DNA from: Mesorhizobium hawassense
Lineage (GTDB): Bacteria > Pseudomonadota > Alphaproteobacteria > Rhizobiales > Rhizobiaceae
Direction of reading: 5' to 3'
NCBI RefSeq assembly: GCF_003289945.1
Contig: NZ_QMBP01000002.1
Coordinates: forward strand, 372,001-436,000
Length of the DNA: 64,000 bases
Positions within the stretch are counted from its first letter, which is position 1; each line of letters starts with the position of its first letter. Shown here in pieces: positions 17,988 through 26,850 of the stretch. Both the position numbers and the translations under genes were made by a program. Below the pieces are notes generated by a model. The model ran no database searches, was not told the DNA's origin, and worked only from the letters and a program-made list of their open reading frames with translations.

Positions 17988-18359
17988 ATGATGGGTAACG
18001 CCTGGTGGAATCTGACTTTGCGCTTTCTGCTGGAACTTGCAGCGCTCCTTGGGCTCGGCATGGCCGGCTGGAGCCTGTCCGAAGGATGGTGGCGCTGGAT
18101 TCTTGCCATCGCCTTGCCGCTCGTCGCGGTGGTGCTGTGGGGCACTTTCGCCGTGCTCAACGATCCGAGCCGGTCGGGCCGGGCTCCGGTGCCAGTGCCG
18201 GGTGCCGTGAGGCTGGCGCTGGAGCTTGTCATCCTGTGCGGCGGTGCCGCGGGATTCTATCTGACCGGCCACGCAGCCATTGGCATCGTCATGGCTCTGC
18301 TAATTGCCCTCAGCTACGCCGTCTCGGTGGACCGATTGGCTTGGCTTTTGCGGCAGTAG
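17988..18359 (+). CDS. YrdB-like (DUF2568) membrane protein
   Basis: This protein of 123 residues has four predicted transmembrane helices (around 12-32, 37-58, 68-90 and 92-115) and a PSRSGRAPVPVPGAVRLALE connecting loop typical of the YrdB/DUF2568 family. Function is unknown in the family. Start ATG 17988 follows GGGGGA; a second ATG is adjacent at 17991. It is divergent from soxB and followed by an SDR on the same strand about 100 bp later. Confidence 0.8.
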   Translation: MMGNAWWNLTLRFLLELAALLGLGMAGWSLSEGWWRWILAIALPLVAVVLWGTFAVLNDPSRSGRAPVPVPGAVRLALELVILCGGAAGFYLTGHAAIGIVMALLIALSYAVSVDRLAWLLRQ

Positions 18360-18461
18360 GGCAATAGCGGCCTTTGCCGGTTTCGGGTGGCTGCGTCCAT
18401 GCCGATCTGCGACCAAGCATCCACCCGCCGGCAAGCCGGCACAGAGGAAGGATGCACAGAC

Positions 18462-19220
18462 ATGTTCACCCTGACAAACAAGGTCGCCATCGTCACCGGC
18501 GCCAGTTCCGGTATCGGCCGCGCCACGGCGAAACTGTTCGCTGAGCAAGGCGCAAGCCTCGTCGTCGCGGCACGTCGCCAAGCCGAGCTCGACGCGCTCG
18601 TTAACGAAATCGAAACAGCCGGCGGCACGGCGGCCGCCCTTGCCGGCGACGTCAGGGATGAAGCCTATGCGCAGGCCTTGGTCGAACTCGCGGTTGCCCG
18701 CTTCGGCGGCCTCGACATCGCCTTCAACAATGCCGGCGCCGTCGGCGCGATGGGACCGGTGCCGGACATGGCGCCGGCGACCTGGCACGAGACGATGGAC
18801 ACCAATCTGACCAGCGCCTATCTCGCCGCGAAGCATCAGATCCCGGCGATGCTGGAGCGCGGCGGCGGCTCGCTGATCTTCACCTCGAGCTTCGTCGGCT
18901 ACACCGCCGGCATGCCGGGCATGGCGGCCTATGCCGCCGCCAAGGCCGGCCTGGTCGGGCTGACGCAGGTGCTGGCCGCCGAATACGGTCCGAAGGGTTT
19001 GCGCGTCAACGCACTGCTGCCCGGCGGCACCGATACGCCCGGCGCCACGACCACCACGCCCGAGGCGCGCGCCTTCGTCGAAGGCATCCATGCCTTGAAG
19101 CGGATGGCGCAGCCGGAGGAGATCGCCCGCTCCGCGCTTTACCTGGCTTCCGACGCCTCGAGTTTCACCACCGGCACGGCGCTGTTTGCCGACGGCGGCG
19201 TCTCGATCAACCGGACGTGA
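18462..19220 (+). CDS. Short-chain dehydrogenase/reductase (SDR)
   Basis: This protein of 252 residues is a classical SDR: TGASSGIGRATAKLFAEQGA, NNAGAVGAMGPV, catalytic Ser in FTSSFVGYTAG, YAAAKAGLVGL and the LLPGGTDTP loop. AGGAAGGA precedes ATG 18462. It resembles the many rhizobial SDRs that oxidise sugars, polyols or hydroxyacids. Neighbours give no pathway context, so the substrate is open. Confidence 0.88.
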   Translation: MFTLTNKVAIVTGASSGIGRATAKLFAEQGASLVVAARRQAELDALVNEIETAGGTAAALAGDVRDEAYAQALVELAVARFGGLDIAFNNAGAVGAMGPVPDMAPATWHETMDTNLTSAYLAAKHQIPAMLERGGGSLIFTSSFVGYTAGMPGMAAYAAAKAGLVGLTQVLAAEYGPKGLRVNALLPGGTDTPGATTTTPEARAFVEGIHALKRMAQPEEIARSALYLASDASSFTTGTALFADGGVSINRT

Positions 19221-19328
19221 TCCGCAAGGCGGACAGCAGATATGCTCATCCGCCGAAATCTCGCGACGCGGCCTTGCATTCCGGTTCGATTTGACGATTT
19301 GGTTCCCCGTCGAAATCGGACCGGAACG

Positions 19329-19721
19329 ATGCTGCTGATCAGAACCTATGTTGCCCAGAGCGCCATCGAGGGCGTCGGCGTCTTCGCCGCCGAGCCGATC
19401 CGCAAAGGCGCTTCGATCTGGCGACTCGATCCCGATTTCGACCGGCTGATCCCGATGGAAAAATATGAGGCCGCGCCCCAGCATCTGCGGGAATTGCTCG
19501 ATCGCTACGCCTATCCGAGCCCGGACAAGCCTGGCTTCATGGTCTATGAGGTCGACAATGGCCGCTTCATGAACCATGCCGAACGGCCGAACACCGATTT
19601 CTCGCAGTATGGCGGCGCCATCGCCACCCGTGACATCGCGGCCGGCGAGGAAATCACCTGCGACTATGGCGAATTCTTCGAGGATTTCGCGCGCCTCCAT
19701 CTGGCGACGGCGGAAGGCTGA
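19329..19721 (+). CDS. SET domain-containing protein
   Basis: This protein of 130 residues consists of a compact SET domain: GVGVFAAEPIRKGASIW at the start, NGRFMNHAERPNTDF (the NH-x-x-x-PN cofactor knot) and EEITCDYGEFFEDF (the ELTxDY counterpart). SET proteins methylate lysines with S-adenosylmethionine; short bacterial versions act on unknown substrates. ATG 19329 is chosen because residues before it (start at 19242) are not SET-like. It lies 100-odd bp before rpsU; a ribosomal protein target is possible but not shown. Confidence 0.85.
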   Translation: MLLIRTYVAQSAIEGVGVFAAEPIRKGASIWRLDPDFDRLIPMEKYEAAPQHLRELLDRYAYPSPDKPGFMVYEVDNGRFMNHAERPNTDFSQYGGAIATRDIAAGEEITCDYGEFFEDFARLHLATAEG

Positions 19722-19894
19722 AACAGGGCAGGCGGAGCGCTCGGGTTTTTGATCGGGCTTTCTTGCAATCAACGGTGGACATCCCGGGCTGATTCTGCTA
19801 TCAGCCGCCCACAATTCGCGGTGTAGCTCGCCGCGGAGGCATCTCGGCTATGGCCGACTGCCGATCGATTTCAAACCCGAAGACAGGATTGCCC

Positions 19895-20161
19895 GTGCAG
19901 GTACTCGTCCGCGACAACAACGTTGATCAGGCGCTTCGCGCGCTGAAGAAGAAGATGCAGCGCGAAGGTATTTTCCGCGAAATGAAGATGCGCGGGCACT
20001 ACGAGAAGCCGTCCGAGAAGCGTGCCCGCGAGAAGGCGGAAGCCGTGCGCCGCGCCCGCAAGCTGGCCCGCAAGCGCGCCCAGCGCGAAGGCCTGCTGCC
20101 GATGACCCCGCGTCCGGCTCCAGCTGGCGCTGGTGGCGCGCCGCGTTCGCCGCGCTCATAA
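19895..20161 (+). CDS. rpsU: 30S ribosomal protein S21
   Basis: This protein of 88 residues starts at GTG 19895 and reads (M)[19 protein letters not shown], followed by the S21 core [11 protein letters not shown] and a long Arg/Lys-rich tail ending in a proline-rich extension usual in alphaproteobacteria. An upstream ATG at 19850 would add 15 non-conserved residues. S21 sits on the 30S platform near the anti-Shine-Dalgarno region. A strong terminator follows at 20195. Confidence 0.95.
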   Translation: MQVLVRDNNVDQALRALKKKMQREGIFREMKMRGHYEKPSEKRAREKAEAVRRARKLARKRAQREGLLPMTPRPAPAGAGGAPRSPRS

Positions 20162-20194
20162 CGCCTATTTTTCGTCCTTTTCGAAGGATACCGA

Positions 20195-20227
20195 GGTGGC
20201 GCGATGCGGAATCGCCGCCACCTTTTT
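20195..20227 (+). terminator. Rho-independent terminator of rpsU
   Basis: GGTGGCGCGAT (20195-20205) pairs with ATCGC-C-GCCACC (20211-20222), with one bulged C and a 5-nt loop, followed by TTTTT (20223-20227). Confidence 0.92.
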
Positions 20228-20292
20228 GTTTACAGATTCGAGCCGGTTCGGAGAGGGAACGGACTGACGGCGGCGCGGCAGTGAGGACAAAG

Positions 20293-21144
20293 ATGAACGC
20301 TATTACCGTGGAGCGCAGAACCGCTTTTCGCGGCTTCGCCCTGACGGCAGCCCTTGTTTCGGGTCTGACGCTTGCAGCATGCCAGACGACGCCGACCGGC
20401 GAGTTCAACAACATCGACAAGGCACAAGGCTCGAGCGAGAACATCTCCTCGCTTTCGGCGGTCATCCAGCGCAGTCCGCAGGATCCGGAAGGTTACAATG
20501 TGCGCGGCTCGGCCTATGGCCGCGGCGGCCAGTACCAGGCGGCGCTGAAGGACTTCAACCAGGCCATCCAGCTCAATCCGAATTTTTATCAGGCCTATTC
20601 GAACCGCGCGCTGATCCAGCGCTTCCTCGGCAATCAGGAAGCCGCTTTGGCCGACTACAACCGCTCGATCCAGATCAACGCCAATTACGACGCCGCCTAC
20701 ATCGGCCGCGGCAATCTCTATCGCAAGGCGGGCCGCACCCAGGATGCCTTCAACGATTTCCAGAAGGCGATCCAGCTCGACACCACCGACGCGCGCGCCT
20801 ACCACAATCGCGGCCTGATCTATCAAAGCCAGGGCCAGCACAAATTCGCCATCGAGGACTTCTCGACCGCGATCTCGCTGGCGCCGGACGCCGCCGAGCC
20901 CTACAACGGCCGGGGCCTCTCCTATCTGGCGACGGGCGACGAGGACAACGCCTTCTCCGACTTCAACATGGCCATCAAGCTCGACGGCAAGAATGCCGAG
21001 GCCTGGGCCAACCAGGCGCTGATCTACGAGAAGCGCGGCGACAAGGTGAGGGCGGCCAAGTCCTACCGCGAGGCGATCCACCTCGACCCGAACTACCAGC
21101 CGGCCAAGGACGGCCTGTCGCGTACCGGCAGCAACGCCAGCTAA
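20293..21144 (+). CDS. TPR-repeat lipoprotein
   Basis: This protein of 283 residues has a lipoprotein signal ending in the lipobox LTLAAC (Cys about residue 34). Tetratricopeptide repeats then run from about residue 55 to 275, at least six units of the pattern AYxxRGxxYxxxGxxxxAxxDFxxAIxLxPxx. It should be an envelope protein-interaction scaffold, similar in architecture to NlpI. ATG 20293 follows GAGGA. It is transcribed after the rpsU terminator, so it has its own promoter in the short spacer. Confidence 0.88.
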   Translation: MNAITVERRTAFRGFALTAALVSGLTLAACQTTPTGEFNNIDKAQGSSENISSLSAVIQRSPQDPEGYNVRGSAYGRGGQYQAALKDFNQAIQLNPNFYQAYSNRALIQRFLGNQEAALADYNRSIQINANYDAAYIGRGNLYRKAGRTQDAFNDFQKAIQLDTTDARAYHNRGLIYQSQGQHKFAIEDFSTAISLAPDAAEPYNGRGLSYLATGDEDNAFSDFNMAIKLDGKNAEAWANQALIYEKRGDKVRAAKSYREAIHLDPNYQPAKDGLSRTGSNAS

Positions 21145-21194
21145 GCGGACGCTGATTTCGGCAAGATACGCAGCACGACGCCGAGCCATCGCCC

Positions 21195-21252
21195 GTGATC
21201 GCTCAAGCGTCGCTGGTGATCGCTCAGGCGTCGCTGACGATCGCAGCGTTGC
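21195..21252. repeat. 21-bp tandem repeat, two and a half copies
   Basis: Units 21195-21215 and 21216-21236 (GTGATCGCTCARGCGTCGCTG) differ at one base. A diverged partial third unit follows (ACGATCGCAGCGTTGC). It lies in the 250-bp spacer between the TPR lipoprotein and the first DUF992 gene; no coding frame uses it. Confidence 0.85.
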
Positions 21253-21396
21253 GCCGCTGAGACGCCGATAGCGGCCCGTTAACCCCGAGCGCAATGCGTT
21301 AACCTTTGCCATGTTCGCGCCAAGTTTTCGGCGGAACGCTCAATGCACCTCGCTCGTTTAAGCCGGGGCCAAAATTTTCGCGAAAGGACCTTTCCA

Positions 21397-21873
21397 ATGA
21401 TCAAATCCCTTGCCTGTGCCGCTGCAGCGCTCGCCGCCACGGTCCTTGCGTCTCCGGTCAGCGCCGGCACGATCCGGCTCGGCACGCTCGATTGCACCAT
21501 CGACGGCGGCGTCGGCTACGTCATCACCTCGAACAAGGGCGTCTCCTGCACCTTCCGCCCTTATCATCACGGGCCGGCCGAACAGTATACTGGTATGATC
21601 TCCAAGCTCGGCGTCGACCTCGGCCAGACGCACCAGGGCCAGCTCGTCTGGGCGGTGCTTGCCGCGACGCGCCATCATGAGGCGGGCGACCTCGCCGGCA
21701 GCTATTACGGCGTCAACGCCGAGGCGTCCGTGGTGACCGGCGGTGGCGCCAACCTCATGGTCGGCGGCCTGGACGGCGCCTTCATGCTGGAGCCGCTCAG
21801 TGTCCAGGCGCAGACCGGTGTCAACCTGGCCGTCGCCGTGGCGTCGCTGGATTTGGTCCACTCCTACAAGTAA
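21397..21873 (+). CDS. DUF992 family exported protein, copy 1
   Basis: This protein of 158 residues has a signal peptide (cleavage after VSAG region, about residue 23). DUF992 signatures follow: LGTLDCTIDGGVGYVITS, a second Cys in KGVSCTF, and a glycine-rich C-terminus (GGGANLMVGGLDGAFMLEPLSVQAQTGVNLAV). The two conserved cysteines probably form a disulfide. DUF992 proteins are periplasmic or outer-membrane proteins of rhizobia with unknown function. AAAGGA lies upstream of ATG 21397. A paralogue follows directly. Confidence 0.88.
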   Translation: MIKSLACAAAALAATVLASPVSAGTIRLGTLDCTIDGGVGYVITSNKGVSCTFRPYHHGPAEQYTGMISKLGVDLGQTHQGQLVWAVLAATRHHEAGDLAGSYYGVNAEASVVTGGGANLMVGGLDGAFMLEPLSVQAQTGVNLAVAVASLDLVHSYK

Positions 21874-21915
21874 GGCGCACAGCCGCTGACGACGGCATAC
21901 ACTCCCTATACGCGC

Positions 21916-21960
21916 GGCCCGGAACAGGACATTGTAGCCGTTCCGGGCCGCATTCTTTTT
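21916..21960 (+). terminator. Terminator between the DUF992 paralogues
   Basis: GGCCCGGAAC (21916-21925) and GTTCCGGGCC (21940-21949) are a perfect 10-bp stem with a 14-nt loop. ATTCTTTTT follows (21952-21960). The ribosome binding site GGGGGAA of the second copy begins at once after the T tract. Confidence 0.88.
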
Positions 21961-21970
21961 GGGGGAACGT

Positions 21971-22450
21971 ATGTCGAGGATCATCGCAGCCGCGATCGCA
22001 ATCTTTGCACTGGCGGGACAGGCTCGAGCGGAGACCGGCGGCATCGAGCTCGGCGTTCTCGACTGCGCCATTGGCGGCGGCACCGGCTTCGTCTTCGGCT
22101 CCAGCAAGGATTTGAGCTGCACCTTCACGCCGGCCGACAAGACCTTCGCGCCCGAAGCCTATTTCGGCGCCGTCAACAAGTACGGTCTCGACATCGGCAC
22201 CACCAATCAGAGCGTGATGCGCTGGCTGGTGCTGACGCCCATGAACAACATCTATGCTCCCGGCGCGCTGGCCGGCGACTATGTCGGCGCCAGCGCCGAG
22301 GTGACCGCAGCGGTCGGCGCCGGCGCCAACCTTCTGGTCGGCGGCACCGGCAACGCCTTCACCCTGCAGCCGCTCAGCGTCCAGACCCAGACCGGCCTCA
22401 ACATCGCCATCGGCGTCAGCCAGTTCCAGCTGCGCAGCACGGCAAACTGA
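21971..22450 (+). CDS. DUF992 family exported protein, copy 2
   Basis: This protein of 159 residues shares the architecture of copy 1: signal peptide to about residue 20, LGVLDCAIGGGTGFVFGS, DLSCTF, then GAGANLLVGGTGNAFTLQPLSVQTQTGLNIAIGV. Similarity is clear in the cysteine region and in the glycine-rich end, and lower in the middle, consistent with an old tandem duplication. The stretch between 21873 and 21971 holds a strong terminator, so the copies are probably not a simple operon. Confidence 0.88.
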   Translation: MSRIIAAAIAIFALAGQARAETGGIELGVLDCAIGGGTGFVFGSSKDLSCTFTPADKTFAPEAYFGAVNKYGLDIGTTNQSVMRWLVLTPMNNIYAPGALAGDYVGASAEVTAAVGAGANLLVGGTGNAFTLQPLSVQTQTGLNIAIGVSQFQLRSTAN

Positions 22451-22620
22451 GTTTCAACACTGCCGACCGGGCTTCTCTTCAGCGATCGCAACTTTGTTCG
22501 AGATTCGCGAAAAAGCCTCTTGAGCTCAATCGCGCTTGAGGTTCTACAAGCCCTGCCTAACTGGATCTGGCGGCCCTTTCGAGAATGGATGAGGCTGCAA
22601 ATCGCAAGCAGGAGATCGGC

Positions 22621-24072
22621 GTGACGGCGACAGGCGGCAGCAAATTGGGCAGCAACAGGGTGGATTGGCGGGCACTCTGGGCGAGCGGCGACCTGGCCCG
22701 CTTCTGTTTCGTCAGCCTGGGCATCCTGCTGCACGCCACCAACGAGACGATGGTGGCGACGGTGATGCCGGCCATGGTTGGCGAACTGGCGGGCGTGCAG
22801 TTGGTTGGCTGGTCGCTGGCGATCTACGAGCTTGGCGCCATTGTCGCGGGTGCCGCGGCCGGTCGGCTGGTGAGCTATGTCGCGCTGCGCTCCAACATGA
22901 TGGTCGCTGCCCTGCTTTATGCGACAGGCGCACTGATCTGCGCCACAGCGCCTTCCATGCCGCTGTTCCTCGCCGGGCGCCTGATCGAGGGGCTCGGTGG
23001 CGGAGCGCTTGTGTCGCTGGCTTTCGTGTCGGTCGAGCGCCTGTTTCCGCGCAGTATCTGGCCACAGCTCTTCGGCATCATGTCCGCGATCTGGGGCGTC
23101 GCCGCCTTCAGCGGGCCGATGCTCGGCGCGCTCATGACCGAGTTCCTGTCGTGGCGTTGGGCCTTCGGCGTTTTCACCTTCGGTGGCGGGGCGATGGCTT
23201 TGGCAAGCTTCATAGTGCTCGACACGCCGGAGGCCAGGAAACCGCGGGCAGTCGGCGGCATCGTACCGCCCTTCCCCTATCTGGCGCTCGGCTGTCTCGC
23301 CCTCAGCGTGGTGCTGATAGCCGCCGCTGGCATTGACATTGCGCTGTTGCGCTCGTCGCTGCTGCTCCTCCTCGGCCTAGTCGGGCTGGCGCTATTCTTC
23401 CGCATAGATGCCCTCAGGCCCCGCTCGCGGCTGTTCCCGTCGCCTCTGTTCTCCTGGCGCTCGCCGCTTGGCAGCGGCATGACGATGGTTGCGGCATTCT
23501 CCGTGGCGACCTGCAGTTTCACCATCTACGGGCCGCTACTTCTAACCACGCTGCACGGCATTCCGATCTTGACCACCGGCTACATCATTGCCGCCGAATC
23601 GATCGCCTGGTCGATCCTGTCGATCCTCATCGCCAATGCGCCGCTGGAACGCGAAAGGCTGATCATCGCCGTCGGCGCGCTGATGATCGCCTCCGGCCTC
23701 GCCGGCTTCGCTTATACCATCCCTGCGGGCTCGATACCGCTGATCCTGCTCTGCGCCCTGCTGCAGGGCGGCGGCTTCGGCATTTGCTGGCCGTTCCTCA
23801 CGCGTGTCATCGTCGCTTCGGCTCGCGACGGCGAGCAGACGATCGCATCCGCCGCCGTGCCGACCATGCAACGCATTGGCTATGCCGTCGGCGCAGCACT
23901 CGCGGGCATCATCGCCAATGCCAGCGGCTTTTCGGAGGGCCTGAACCGTGAGGCGGCCGCGGGTGTTGCCGGCTGGCTGTTCCTCGCCTTCGTGCCGCTT
24001 GGCGTCGTCGGATGCCTCGCGGCGCTGAGAATCCTTTCCGCGGCGAACCGGCCGCGGCTGGCGGCCGGATGA
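22621..24072 (+). CDS. MFS transporter (DHA2-like drug/metabolite exporter)
   Basis: This protein of about 483 residues has 12-14 membrane segments. MFS family marks include NETMVATVMPAMVGEL in helix 1, the GRLVSYVALRSN loop-2 region and GRLIEGLGGGALVSLAFVSVERLFP in helix 4. GTG 22621 is preferred because AGGAGA (22610-22615) lies five bases upstream; ATG 22585 would extend the polar N-terminus by 12 residues. The gene converges on the LysR gene. A DHA2-type export role is likely; the substrate is unknown. Confidence 0.82.
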   Translation: MTATGGSKLGSNRVDWRALWASGDLARFCFVSLGILLHATNETMVATVMPAMVGELAGVQLVGWSLAIYELGAIVAGAAAGRLVSYVALRSNMMVAALLYATGALICATAPSMPLFLAGRLIEGLGGGALVSLAFVSVERLFPRSIWPQLFGIMSAIWGVAAFSGPMLGALMTEFLSWRWAFGVFTFGGGAMALASFIVLDTPEARKPRAVGGIVPPFPYLALGCLALSVVLIAAAGIDIALLRSSLLLLLGLVGLALFFRIDALRPRSRLFPSPLFSWRSPLGSGMTMVAAFSVATCSFTIYGPLLLTTLHGIPILTTGYIIAAESIAWSILSILIANAPLERERLIIAVGALMIASGLAGFAYTIPAGSIPLILLCALLQGGGFGICWPFLTRVIVASARDGEQTIASAAVPTMQRIGYAVGAALAGIIANASGFSEGLNREAAAGVAGWLFLAFVPLGVVGCLAALRILSAANRPRLAAG

Positions 24073-24080
24073 CGCCGCGC

Positions 24081-24938
24081 TCAAAGCGACGGAAGAACCT
24101 TCCGGATGTGATCGGCAAATGCCTCGACCGCTGGTGACCGTTCCGCCTCGGCGAAGGCGACCAGGATGCCGAGGCCGGGCAACGCGGGAAGCGGGGCGCC
24201 GAGGATGTGGAGATCGGGCGGCACGGCCTCCTCGGCCATCACGCTGATCGCCAGCCCCGATCGCGCGACGGCGATCAACCCTGCCAGGCTGTTGCTGGCA
24301 TAGGCTATCTTGTAGCGCAGCCCGGCGCGGGCCATGGCCTCGCAAGCCCCTTTGTGATCGATGGCGTTCGAGGCTGCCAATGCCAGCGGCACGGTGTCGC
24401 CGAAATCGTAAAGCTCCAGCGCGGGTCTGCTGCCCACCCACACCAGGGATTCCCGGCGCACCACATCCGCCGCATCGCCCTGATCTGGCGTGGAAACGAG
24501 CGCCAGGTCGATCTGGCGTCCATGCAGAAGAGTGCGCAGTTCGACCGTCGGCGCCGAAACCACCTTGATCTCGACATCGGGAAACATAGTGCCGAAGCTC
24601 TTCAAGAGCGCGGGAAAGAACGCGCTCAGATAATCCTCGGGACTGCCGAAGATGATCGACCCATGCAGACCCTTGTCGGAAAGCGCCGAGATCGCCTCAT
24701 CGTGGATTTTCAGGATGCGCTCGACATAGGCGAGAAAACGTTCGCCGCTGGCGGTGAGCCGCACGCCGCTGCCGCTGCGATGAAACAGGCTCTGGCCAAC
24801 CGCTTCCTCCAGGCGCTGGATCTGCATGGTCACGGCTGACTGGGTGCGCCCGACCTGCACCGCCACGGCGCTGAGTGTGCCCGAATGCGCCGCGCGCACG
24901 AATGTCGACAACAGCTTGAGATCGAGTGGAGCCTGCAT
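24081..24938 (-). CDS. LysR-family regulator, DgdR-like
   Basis: This protein of 285 residues has a LysR helix-turn-helix (LLSTFVRAAHSGTLSAVAVQVGRTQSAVTMQIQRLEEAVGQSLF) and a periplasmic-binding-like effector domain. It is divergent from the dialkylglycine decarboxylase gene, the same arrangement as dgdR-dgdA in Burkholderia cepacia, where DgdR represses dgdA until 2-methylalanine is present. A near-perfect LysR box overlaps its own start codon. The gene name is by context; paralogue status was not tested. Confidence 0.85.
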   Translation of the reverse strand: MQAPLDLKLLSTFVRAAHSGTLSAVAVQVGRTQSAVTMQIQRLEEAVGQSLFHRSGSGVRLTASGERFLAYVERILKIHDEAISALSDKGLHGSIIFGSPEDYLSAFFPALLKSFGTMFPDVEIKVVSAPTVELRTLLHGRQIDLALVSTPDQGDAADVVRRESLVWVGSRPALELYDFGDTVPLALAASNAIDHKGACEAMARAGLRYKIAYASNSLAGLIAVARSGLAISVMAEEAVPPDLHILGAPLPALPGLGILVAFAEAERSPAVEAFADHIRKVLPSL

Positions 24939-24955
24939 ATCAAATCCATTGATAT
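24937..24955. promoter_or_regulatory. LysR-type operator (T-N11-A) in the dgdR-dgdA spacer
   Basis: ATATCAA (24937-24943) and TTGATAT (24949-24955) are exact complements with a 5-bp spacer, a standard LysR box. It overlaps the LysR start codon (24936-24938), as expected for autorepression. A half-site CTATCAA lies about 15 bp to the right. Confidence 0.75.
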
Positions 24956-25021
24956 CCGGATCCGATTACTATCAATTTTACTGCACCCATACCAGCCGCT
25001 ATGAGTTGCCCGACACCTTGA

Positions 25022-26365
<1,344 letters not shown>

Positions 26366-26475
26366 AGCCATGTGTATCGCGTCGGCGCACCAGCCCCGAG
26401 CTCTCGCCAACTAGATACTGTCGTTCGCCAAAGGATTGGCTAGTGTGCTGGGGAAACCCCCAGCGAGGATAGCCG

Positions 26476-26841
26476 ATGTCCGCCGTACGGTACTTTGTCG
26501 ACGATGTTCAGCAGGCAATTGCCTTTTACAGAGATGTCCTGGAGTTCGAGCTCATAGCGCAATACGGGCCTGCGATGGCAATCGTCAGGCATGGATCGTT
26601 GACATTGTGGCTCGCCGGTCCCCGCTCGTCGGCCGCGCAGCCGACCGCCGAGGGGGAGATCCCTTCGGCTGGGGGCTGGAACCGGATAGTCGTGACCACC
26701 GACGATTTGAAATCCCGCTTGCCGGGGATCGAAGCCGCCGGCTGCGTAATACGAGTGCCCTTGAGAACCGGCCCCGGCGGCTCGCAACTCGTCATCCAGG
26801 ATCCTTCCGGAAACTGCATCGAGCTCTTCGAGGAAGGCTGA
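26476..26841 (+). CDS. VOC/glyoxalase-like protein
   Basis: This protein of 121 residues has the vicinal-oxygen-chelate fold: VRYFVDDVQQAIAFYRDVLEFEL at the start, WNRIVVTTDDL in the second half and QLVIQDPSGNCIELFEE at the end, with the terminal metal-binding Glu. Single-module VOC proteins include glyoxalase I, fosfomycin-resistance-like and dioxygenase-like enzymes; the function cannot be assigned. It converges on coaBC with a 9-bp gap. Confidence 0.85.
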   Translation: MSAVRYFVDDVQQAIAFYRDVLEFELIAQYGPAMAIVRHGSLTLWLAGPRSSAAQPTAEGEIPSAGGWNRIVVTTDDLKSRLPGIEAAGCVIRVPLRTGPGGSQLVIQDPSGNCIELFEEG

Positions 26842-26850
26842 ACGCGACGT

